64,000 nt of DNA from Intestinibacillus massiliensis (lineage in GTDB: Bacteria; Bacillota; Clostridia; Oscillospirales; Butyricicoccaceae), in assembly GCA_029267335.1 (NCBI GenBank), contig JAJUJC010000006.1:62001-126000 (forward strand). Direction: 5' to 3'. Below the pieces are notes generated by a model. It searched no databases, was not told the DNA's origin, and saw only the letters and a program-made list of their open reading frames with translations. A program made the position numbers and the translations under genes. Below, piece by piece: positions 33,377-41,026 of the stretch (position 1 is its first letter; the number at the start of each line of letters is the position of its first letter).

Positions 33377-35506
33377 TCAACTGTATTTTGCAAAGGCCTC
33401 TTTCATAATATAATAGGAGGGCTTCAGCCGTTCATGATAAACGGGCATGTCCCATGGGTTCCAAGTGTATAAATTCATTTTCAACTTGTCCGTAGTCGCA
33501 TTTTTATCAGTTAGTCCTACACCAACGTATATTCCCTGTATTTTTGTTGCTTTAATACCATCTATATGTAAGTCATCCACAACAGATAATGTGGATGGGT
33601 CCATGATATTAAGAAGCTGCCAAGGAATTCTAATTTCCAAAGTATCCTCTTTAGCACAAAAATCAGATAGAGAATCATATTCACCGCTACTAGGATTCGC
33701 ATTTCCATAGTGCAATGCCCCGGTTTCATATTTTTGAAACGGAATCGTTATTTTGTCTTGCGGTAAGACAAGTGATTTATTTGTACATAGATACATTGGT
33801 ACAAATTCTCCGCTATTTTTCTTGTTGAAATTTGTTGCTGCAGGTATCATACCCAGCTTCTCTCCATATAGATATTGAAAAGTATCATAATATGGGTCAA
33901 CGAGAATTCTAGAATTACTACGCCCGTCAATTAAAATAACAAAATCAGCATTCCGTTCAAACAGCATTTTCCAATAAGATACATTACCCTGGCCCTGTAT
34001 TGTATCTATTGGTATCAATAACGGTCCATCTGTATCAAGACGATAGTTCTTAATCATAAAATAGACATATGCCTCATCAGACTTTATAAAAAGTTCTTGT
34101 TTTCTATTCGTCAACAAGGGAGCTTCATTCGACCAGTCTTGCGTAGATCCATCTACATAACAACTGCTTTTACTTTGACCTGAGTCAAAAGCAAGGAGTC
34201 CGAAGTGTTGTTCATTGGTCTGTTGATTATTCCAGTATGCCCGCCGATCTGCAATATCAAAGTCCATCGTATTCCATGTTCTTTTGAACCACTCATCTTG
34301 GAAACTGAAAATAAGCCCGCCAGCATAACCTTCTACATAAATATCCTCAAGCATAGCTGCATCCATTTGTCCTTGTTGCTTTTCGGAAATATTCCCTTGA
34401 TTATAACCAAGATATAGGCTATCATGAGCTTTTCCACGTGCTGATGGAACACCAAATTCACCTACCAGTACCGGCATCGTATGATTTTTTTTCAAATCCC
34501 GTAGGTAAGCACGATAGGTATTTGTTTTACCCTCCGAATCCTTAAAGTTAATATAATCTTTTTGGTAATTCATCGAGTCTGGGTAATATGGATAAATATG
34601 ATAGGATGCAAAAATACCTGGTTTAAAATCTTCTTTCGTCTTGATATGCTCCAAATTAACCGAAACGAGGTCCTCATTCGAAAGAGGCTCATTGGGGTGA
34701 TTCAACATATCTGTAGTAACCCAGTTCGTAAAACTAATCGTTGATTGTGTATTATAGTTTTTTGTTTCATACCGAATACAAGAATCACCCACCTCACACA
34801 GAAAGTTTTCAAACGGTGAAGCATTTTTCGTATACAAATAAGTTCCATCATATTGTGTTGCGTTTTGATTGCTTTTATTTGTATTAATTACAAAATCAGG
34901 GTCCCACTCAATTCCTAATATATAGCCAAGAACATACGGCGAAACATCACTGTTATAAATACCATAGGCCATTCCTGGTTTTTGCGTAACTACTTTATTG
35001 CCATGTAATACATCAATAACAGTATCTATATCCGATTTGAAACTGTCTTTAATCAATGGATTGTAGGCATTTTTATATTTTGCTATGTACTCTTCGTTGA
35101 TCCAGACTCCTTGAAGCAAATACAAAGGATTGTCGGCTCTTGAATTAAACTCATAGAGGGCGTCATAAAAATCCGGCTTTAAAATCGTATAGACTCTTAT
35201 GGTATTGGCATTCATGTCACTTATATATTGAAACCACCTCAAATAATCCTCCTTTGTAATACCAAATTCTCCCGGAAAATATCCTGGTTTAGTGGCTCCA
35301 AGATTAACACCTTTTATAAAAACCTTATTCCATTCATCATTTTTATAAATATAAAAACTATTATTCTCTGCTTTTGACATATATGCAATGGAATCTTTAT
35401 CTCGGTATATACTTGCTTTGTGCTCAATTCCACCAATATCTATTTTATATGATACTACTCCTATGATAAAAATACACAGAACACTAATTGAAATTATTTT
35501 TTTCAT
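33377..35506 (-). CDS. Secreted clan GH-A-like glycoside hydrolase
   Basis: A 709-residue exported protein: signal peptide or anchor at 1-20, then a TIM-barrel region (VFIKGVNLGATKPGYFPGEF, MNANTIRVYTI) like the GH2/GH5 barrel, with candidate acid/base Glu200 (GYILGIEWDPD) and nucleophile Glu350 (MPVLVGEFGVPSARG). From about 450 on there is a beta-rich domain of the kind that binds carbohydrate (SSCYVDGSTQDWSNEAPL, then VYFMIKNYRLDTDGPLLI). Hydrolases encoded with polysaccharide synthases usually trim the chain or release it. It is the first gene of the cluster. The assignment to clan GH-A is firm in outline; the exact family is not. Confidence 0.7.
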   Translation of the reverse strand: MKKIISISVLCIFIIGVVSYKIDIGGIEHKASIYRDKDSIAYMSKAENNSFYIYKNDEWNKVFIKGVNLGATKPGYFPGEFGITKEDYLRWFQYISDMNANTIRVYTILKPDFYDALYEFNSRADNPLYLLQGVWINEEYIAKYKNAYNPLIKDSFKSDIDTVIDVLHGNKVVTQKPGMAYGIYNSDVSPYVLGYILGIEWDPDFVINTNKSNQNATQYDGTYLYTKNASPFENFLCEVGDSCIRYETKNYNTQSTISFTNWVTTDMLNHPNEPLSNEDLVSVNLEHIKTKEDFKPGIFASYHIYPYYPDSMNYQKDYINFKDSEGKTNTYRAYLRDLKKNHTMPVLVGEFGVPSARGKAHDSLYLGYNQGNISEKQQGQMDAAMLEDIYVEGYAGGLIFSFQDEWFKRTWNTMDFDIADRRAYWNNQQTNEQHFGLLAFDSGQSKSSCYVDGSTQDWSNEAPLLTNRKQELFIKSDEAYVYFMIKNYRLDTDGPLLIPIDTIQGQGNVSYWKMLFERNADFVILIDGRSNSRILVDPYYDTFQYLYGEKLGMIPAATNFNKKNSGEFVPMYLCTNKSLVLPQDKITIPFQKYETGALHYGNANPSSGEYDSLSDFCAKEDTLEIRIPWQLLNIMDPSTLSVVDDLHIDGIKATKIQGIYVGVGLTDKNATTDKLKMNLYTWNPWDMPVYHERLKPSYYIMKEAFAKYS

Positions 35507-35589
35507 TGGATTCTCCTTTAAAAGCGAACTGCAGCCGCTAACAATAAAATAATAACTGTTCTCTTAATTATTACCAGCACAAACACAGA

Positions 35590-36330
35590 ACATAAGAGTC
35601 CTCCAAAACCATTGAAACGGGATTATCAATGTCATTAACAAGCTCTCCGTTTTTCTGAGTTCTTTCAATAATGGATACAATATACCAGCTTCCGTCCCCA
35701 AGAGTAATTTGTTGATCATGCGTGCTCACTTTATCAGCGTTGAACTTATGCTTAAAACAACCGGTGTAGCTGTAATCCGTCCCTCATCCGTAGTAAATTG
35801 AGACTTGTTTTAAGCAATCGACTTCCACTCATTTGGAAATTCCTGCTCAAAAGTTTTTTCTCATCAAACATAAAGTTCCAATCATTCTCAGCGTTTGACG
35901 ATGACAACCTGTACCCATTTGCATTTAGCAGAATGATTTCGTCTTGACTATTTTTCGCCAAATTTTTAAATGCGGATAAGATATAATCTGCAAGATAATG
36001 CAACACAATGATACCTTGTAGGTTCCCTTTCTCGTCATAAATTGGCGTTGAAAGGCGTATCCTGGAATCTCTATTTTACCTTGCTCAACATTCAAATCAA
36101 GTGGGAAAACATAAACACTTTCCTCATTGAGTTTTATCGTTTCTGTAAAATAGTATCGATCCTTCTTATTTTTGCGAATTTTTTCATCATAGTATTGCTT
36201 TTGTTATGACCAATATCACCATCCAACACCAGCATCTCTTTTCTTCCTGCTTTATAGACAACAAATTATTTATTTCATTCCAAGTTTGAGTAAATAGTGT
36301 TTATACATGAAATCAGTTGTTATGATAGGC
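35590..36330 (-). pseudogene. Decayed Cache-domain sensor
   Basis: Reading leftwards in shifting frames one recovers successive pieces of a double-Cache extracellular sensor: NKKDRYYFTETIKLNEESVY and FPLDLNVEQGKIE, then STPIYDEKGNLQGIIVLHYL, then ILLNANGYRLSSSNAENDWN, then NKSQFTTDEGRITATPV and LGDGSWYIVSIIE. At least four frameshifts and one stop interrupt it, and no kinase or GGDEF output domain remains. Such sensors often top diguanylate cyclases or histidine kinases. It lies directly upstream of the exopolysaccharide cluster and may once have controlled it. Confidence 0.65.
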
Positions 36331-36539
36331 TTGACCACCCATTGAACAATTTTTGCAAGCAGTTCTTTTAAAAACATCTTCTGATTGTCATCATTGTCAC
36401 TATGATTGCTTACTAAGTCATTCATTTGATTACCAATTTCAAGCAATCTCTTATGTTAATCATCAATCGAGCTTATATCTAACTCAAATTCCTTTTTCCA
36501 TAAAAACATACTTAATATCAATGTTTCCATTTTGATCAT
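36331..36539 (-). pseudogene. Bacteriohemerythrin N-terminal remnant
   Basis: After ATG 36539 the frame reads FLWKKEFELDISSIDD, stop (TAA 36458-36456, where CAA is expected), HKRLLEIGNQMNDLV. This is the start of a bacteriohemerythrin oxygen-binding domain (W...I-D-x-Q-H-K-x-L). The frame continues into Cache-like sequence, so the locus may have been a hemerythrin-Cache sensor or two genes. It is non-functional. Confidence 0.55.
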
Positions 36540-36549
36540 CCCAATCCAA

Positions 36550-36880
36550 GGCCCCAGAGAAATAGAGCTGCATCTGAAACGATTCGCGAGAAATGAAATC
36601 GACAATGGTGCTTTGCTGTATTTACATCAAATACTCCCTGTGCCCCTTCTCTGTAATGGCGTAAATTTTCCGGTCTACCGTTTCTCCCTTTTTCTGTTCC
36701 TTGAGCTCCACCAGCCCGACCTTACAAAGCTGTTTCAAGGTCCGATAAATCTGTGATTGGTTGCAGGCCAGAAATATGCAGCGGACGTGTCAAATAGCTT
36801 TTTGATGTCATAAACGGACAAGGGCTTCATTGCTAAAAATCCCATAATACCCTGTTTTAGAGATATGCAGACCTGCTCAA
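36550..36880 (-). pseudogene. PadR-family regulator pseudogene
   Basis: Pieces match a PadR repressor: ISLKQGIMGFLAMKPLSVYD-IKKLFDTSAAYFWPA, a frameshift, then NQSQIYRTLKQLCKVGLVEL and DRKIYAITEKGHREYLM followed by a stop at 36622-36624, with C-terminal-like residues (FISRESFQMQLYFSG) beyond it. The winged-helix DNA-binding region is split, so it cannot be functional. Confidence 0.65.
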
Positions 36881-36978
36881 ACAGTCACTCCAAATTGTGG
36901 AACAAAGAATGTTACTTGTATTATATCTAACAAGCGAAGAAAAAGGAAGTATTAATATAGTAAATTTCGCCCAATATA

Positions 36979-37068
36979 TTAGTTTGTACCCCTCTCATTT
37001 GATCCCAAGCCAATAACGGAGAACATGGTAGCTACGGCTGCGATTAATATATAAACTTGCGAATTCAT
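36979..37068 (-). CDS. Small hydrophobic peptide, 29 residues
   Basis: A short frame MNSQVYILIAAVATMFSVIG then LGSNERGTN, with one probable transmembrane helix (residues 5-21) and a ribosome site AAAGGAAGTG before ATG 37068. It lies alone among pseudogenes. It may be a genuine small membrane protein or chance; the RBS and the clean hydrophobic profile support the former. Confidence 0.35.
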   Translation of the reverse strand: MNSQVYILIAAVATMFSVIGLGSNERGTN

Positions 37069-37407
37069 TTTTCACTTCCTTTCACTACAATGAGTCACAG
37101 GAATTCACATACTCATTTGATCATACCATTTTAAAAACTGCTATTTGTGCCAGTTTTTTCCCATGCAGATCAAGCTGAATTGTGGCTTTCAAGAGTGCTA
37201 ACGCTACGTCGAGGTACTCATTAGCACCGTTCGCCTTTTCTGTTTCGCCTATGATTGCTACTGGCTTTTCAATTTTAGAAAACAGTTCAACTTCTTCTGT
37301 GCGCTTTGGATCCCAACGGCTCCTATTTTGATAAGTCCGGAACTGCTTAATCCGAACCGATGTGATTCTTCCATAAATTCCTATCTTTCTGATTTTAGCT
37401 ATAAAAA
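37069..37407. other. Unassigned AT-rich stretch
   Basis: On the - strand one can read ELFSKIEKPVAIIGETEKAN and DVALALLKATIQLDLHGKKL, which looks protein-like, but I cannot relate it to a family and there is no ribosome site. It is probably another gene remnant. Confidence 0.3.
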
Positions 37408-37455
37408 AGAGGCAGAGTCTATAGGTCATTTAAGTTGACCTATAACTCTGCCTCT
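37402..37455 (-). terminator. Leftward intrinsic terminator
   Basis: An imperfect 20-bp stem (37408-37428 with 37436-37455) followed, reading leftwards, by CTTTTTTAT. It lies just past the phospholipase-D fragment, whose gene it presumably once terminated. Confidence 0.65.
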
Positions 37456-37470
37456 GAATTTCTGTTTTAA

Positions 37471-37613
37471 CTACTTGTTTTCATTGTATATTCTTAGGAA
37501 TTCATCTGCAAACTTCTTTACAAAATCCCTATCTAGCACTGTCTCCAATGTCTCATCGTTATTTCTAGCATTTATGCTCCAATTGTAGTGCGCTTCTGTC
37601 AAATTGCCACCTC
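37471..37613 (-). pseudogene. Phospholipase D-like C-terminal fragment
   Basis: About 47 codons ending in TAG (37473-37471) read TEAHYNWSINARNNDETLET then VLDRDFVKKFADEFLRIYNE-NK. This matches the tail of PLD-like nucleases/phosphodiesterases (the N-N-E strand after the second HKD motif). Both HKD motifs are missing, so it is only the 3' end of a lost gene, cut off close to the rlmD-derived attachment region. Confidence 0.55.
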
Positions 37614-37759
37614 GTCACCTTTACCCTGTGTCATCTATATTTTTGCCTTTTTTAGGGGTCAAAAACGTCATTTTTTTTGCTGTTTTTCAGCTCCAAAATT
37701 GCTCCCAAACCACTACATGTTGTGGTTTAACCCTCGTTTTTTGCCTCATCACCACAATA

Positions 37760-37786
37760 CGTCATCAGAATTATCGCTTCTACGTG
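37760..37786. repeat. attL-like repeat with displaced rlmD tail
   Basis: Shares 26 of 27 bases with 54029-54055. On the - strand it encodes HVEAIILM of RlmD, and the frame continues leftwards as TYCGDEAKNEG-stop. Another 130 bases to the left resemble the sequence at 53890-54028, including an ACCAC...GTGGT palindrome (37708-37727 against 53976-53995). Confidence 0.7.
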
Positions 37787-37955
37787 CCTTGAACGGTCAA
37801 AAAAGATGCCGCTTGAACCTGGTGGGGCCTTAGCGGCAGACTATATTTCCCAAAAAATATATCATTTTTACGCTTTACTATCTCAAATCATTTTCTGAAC
37901 CATCTACTTTACTTACATAGGTTTTAACTTATATTGTTCTAAGTGTTCAATTTTA

Positions 37956-39237
37956 CTATTGCATATAATTATCAAACTTCTGTTGAACCAAATAATTATC
38001 AAATTTTGCATAATTCGTATCTCCATATAATTCTTTTCCATCGTCATTATTTATCTTTGGTCTATAGTATATTTCATTCCTATATTTATAATATACATCA
38101 TAAATATAAGAGCCTGAATTGTACTGCTGATCATCACTTCGATTAAGAAAAGAATAATATTCTACTGGTTTTGTTAATGAAAACAAATTGCATATATTGC
38201 CATAACCCAAATTTAATCTTTCTTTATAAACTGGTATAACAATATTAACACCTATCTGAAATTGTAAATCATGTTCCATAAATTTTGATATACATATGTA
38301 ATTCCATCAATATCTAATTCTTTTAGACATCTCATCACAAGTTCTGGAATTATATATTCAGTCTTTTCTGCTTCTTGATGATTTTTGATTTTAAATGATG
38401 TTGCAAATACAAGTGGCCATAGTATAATTAATTTTTTTTGTAGCTCTTTATTTCGGAATTTTCCCCCATCTATAAATGGATTATAAAATCCATTTATCAT
38501 TTCTTCTGTAACAATTAAATTCAATATTTTCAGCTTTTTACCTTCTTCGTTGGCTTTAAAAGCAGAAACATAAAAACTATTTTTACTTTTGCCCGTTTCC
38601 AACCAACATGTATAGGAAGTAGCAGCAAGATATAAAGCTGGCATCTCATTACAAGTGAATCTCTGCTGAGATATTTTTTCATTAGATTTATATGGTCTAT
38701 GTACCATGCTTTTACGGCTTGTTAAAATCTCATCGCTCGATATCCTGCTTCTGAATAATGTCAATTCATGTTCATTCATATTTTCATAATAAGAAGGGGC
38801 ATTTGTTTGCAATTCTTTAAACGGAGCAACCTGTCGTAATGCATAAGATTTATCCAAATCAGAAACAAAAAAAGGATCATTAATAAAACGCGAAATAATA
38901 TTTTTATACATATAATTGCTTCCCGTTCATTTCCTAAGTTGTAAAAACTCAAAGATTTCTTTATATTTATTATTGTGTCTTCTATTCCCTGGAGTAACTG
39001 GACATTTGCATTAAAAGCCATCTTCCTTTTAAAATAATCCTTATATTTCGCCAAGATATCAAACAATGTATCGCTCATAATTACTTCAGAATCAAGTTTA
39101 CAAATTGATGGGTAACCATTCAAATTAGTATGATTTATCTCATAATTATAATTTATTAACTGCTTCAACTCTTCGGGAAATACTCTATCAATAAAGTCCA
39201 CTTGCTCAGATATTGATGTAAACTTATTTCCGCTCAT
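37956..39237 (-). pseudogene. RES-domain protein, broken by two frameshifts
   Basis: Three overlapping frames make one protein of about 425 residues. Frame 1 (39237-38900) starts MSGNKFTSISEQVDFIDRVF; it shifts at an A5 run near 38905 into frame 2, which holds the RES core: LFRSRISSDE, RFTCNEMPALYLAATSYTC-WLE with the conserved Arg, Arg and Glu. This shifts again at an A4 run near 38268 into frame 3 (HDLQFQIGVNIVIPVYKERL). RES proteins are NAD-consuming or ADP-ribosylating toxins. One base added to each A-run restores the gene, so this may be sequencing error, phase variation or decay. It is the last gene of the operon starting at 47122, a plausible toxic effector. Confidence 0.6.
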
Positions 39238-39431
39238 ATTCTTTTTTAGACTTCTCCAATAAGTTTTTTCAGAAATAACTGTATATGAAACTCCATCTTT
39301 TTCTTCATATTATTTTTTTAACTCTAATATAGTATTCAAATTAGCTCTGAGTATTTTGAATTAAAGCTTTTATCAAACAAAAACACAGGTTTATTGTTAT
39401 TTGCATTAATAATAAAATACATTTCATCCAT
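39238..39431 (-). pseudogene. Decayed short gene upstream of the RES gene
   Basis: From ATG 39431 one reads MDEMYFIINANNNKPVFLFD then KSFNSKYSEL, a frameshift, ANLNTILELKK, a stop, then YEEKDGVSYTVISEKTYWRS running into the RES start. It would be a small protein of about 65 residues, in the position of an antitoxin for the RES protein. It resembles no family I know. The breaks again involve A/T runs. Confidence 0.4.
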
Positions 39432-39567
39432 AACAAACGCTCCTTGAATCAGGGCTTACTGAATTATGATTATACACGATATGTGAATAAATTCAGTAAG
39501 TCCTACATGGTACCCGATGTAGGACAACATCTTATTAATTTCAGTATCATAACTTTTATCAATATTA

Positions 39568-39999
39568 CTATGGTTTCATACTTAATGCACGATCAATACC
39601 ATTAAAATACTTTTCAATTAATGACAAAAGTTCTTCTTTGGTCGCTCTCGTTTTAGCTTCTGTAGAATAAACTTTAGTATACATCAGTTTTAATTCCTCG
39701 AGCGAAATGTTTTTTAAGCAATTTTCTTTTGCTCCTGCTTCATCCTTATTGTATGTCAAATGTTCAATATAAAATTTTTTCGCCATATCTTCATTAGTAA
39801 TTAGTTTGATTTCATCCCGTATAATTGGATTTTTAGCAGCTGTACTTTCGCCCGTACTGTTTATAATTTTTTTGATTAATTCTTCAACCTCATCAACAGA
39901 ATATTTAAAATATCCCTTGCGAAAGATTTCACTAGAGCCATAAAAATCTTTGTAAATTTTCGTCAAGTGATTAAGTATATCTTTATCTTTTACGGTCAT
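39568..39999 (-). CDS. Small charged helical protein of the island operon
   Basis: A 143-residue, Lys/Glu-rich, predicted all-helical protein (TVKDKDILNHLTKIYKDFYG at the start; ISLEELKLMYTKVYSTEAKT and RATKEELLSLIEKYF at the end). No domain is recognised. It follows the ParA-type gene by 32 bases, the position where a ParB-like or other partner of ParA is often encoded. The C-terminal helix pair resembles short DNA-binding or SAP-like hairpins, but this is only an impression. Confidence 0.5.
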   Translation of the reverse strand: MTVKDKDILNHLTKIYKDFYGSSEIFRKGYFKYSVDEVEELIKKIINSTGESTAAKNPIIRDEIKLITNEDMAKKFYIEHLTYNKDEAGAKENCLKNISLEELKLMYTKVYSTEAKTRATKEELLSLIEKYFNGIDRALSMKP

Positions 40000-40031
40000 A
40001 TGGTAGCCTCGCTTTCTATGCTCAAATCATA

Positions 40032-41015
40032 TCAGCTTAATATTTCAATAATATATTTAGTTATTGTATCGTATTCACTGTGAATATTACCATTGCTGAG
40101 TGTAATTGGTATTCCATAATTTGAAGGAGTACTTCTATTATCAAGATGTCTTATATAAATATTGAATATATGATTTAACTTATCATAAACATATTTTGTT
40201 CCAGTAATCATTGATCTTGGTTTCACTGAAGTAATTGCTCTATCTAAAGCTGTCAAAACATCCATATTTCCTCCTGAACTACGATTTTTATATAATGTCT
40301 CAAGCACACCAATAAATTGGGGCCTTTCACCAAAATAATCCTTTAGTATGACTCCTCCTATATTATTATCATAAGCATATTTTAAATATGTACTTTCGAT
40401 CTCTGTTATATAATCTGCAACACCATCTGTACTTATCTCATCTCCTACAGTCGGTATTAAGTAATAATCGCATGCTAAAAATACACTCTGAATAATTAGA
40501 TTACTTGTTGGCGGACAATCAATCATTATAAAATCATAGTTTTTATCGCTGTTTTGTATATCAAAAAGAAGTCTAGATATAACCATTATATTTTTTGTAT
40601 CTTTAGAAAATCTATCGGCAATATCATTTATTCTGCTGTTTTTCATGTCTAGAACAGTGGGAATGAAATCTAAGAAACCATTGTTTTTCGAATGTTTTGG
40701 AATGTTTTTTACAGAATTTTTGATTTTTTCAAAATTCGTATATATATTTCCTTCTAGAATATTTAATCGAGTAGTCTGAGAAATATATTCTCCATACAAT
40801 TCCAAAGCATAATTTAGAGTGTTGTTAACAGCTAGTGCTGATAATTTTATATTAGTACAATCTTCGCAAATTTTGCTTAACGAACACTGTGGATCTAAAT
40901 CAATTAGTAAAACCTTTTTGTGATATTTGGTAGCAAGTTGCGCAGCAATTTCAAAAACTGTCGTTGTTTTTCCAACCCCGCCTTTATAATTCCCAAAGAA
41001 TATTTTTTTAGCCAC
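40032..41015 (-). CDS. ParA-family ATPase
   Basis: A 327-residue deviant Walker ATPase: Walker A K11-GGVGKTT, A' LLIDLDPQCSLS, and B FIMIDCPPTSNLI. ParA/MinD proteins position DNA or protein cargo. No parS-like repeats or ParB gene are seen, and the gene is embedded in the methyltransferase/kinase operon (11 bases after the receiver gene), so it more likely serves that system than plasmid partition. The C-terminal 60 residues (YIRHLDNRSTPSNYGIPITL) are extra to the ParA core. Confidence 0.8.
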   Translation of the reverse strand: MAKKIFFGNYKGGVGKTTTVFEIAAQLATKYHKKVLLIDLDPQCSLSKICEDCTNIKLSALAVNNTLNYALELYGEYISQTTRLNILEGNIYTNFEKIKNSVKNIPKHSKNNGFLDFIPTVLDMKNSRINDIADRFSKDTKNIMVISRLLFDIQNSDKNYDFIMIDCPPTSNLIIQSVFLACDYYLIPTVGDEISTDGVADYITEIESTYLKYAYDNNIGGVILKDYFGERPQFIGVLETLYKNRSSGGNMDVLTALDRAITSVKPRSMITGTKYVYDKLNHIFNIYIRHLDNRSTPSNYGIPITLSNGNIHSEYDTITKYIIEILS

Positions 41016-41026
41016 ATCAATACCCC

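Noticed and set aside
37121-37429. A 102-codon frame on the - strand
   Set aside because: No ribosome site and no family; it overlaps the terminator hairpin at its start and is most likely a remnant.
40032-41015. ParA as a plasmid partition gene
   Set aside because: No ParB, parS-like repeats or replication gene; the gene is in an operon with the methyltransferase and kinase-like genes inside a chromosomal island.
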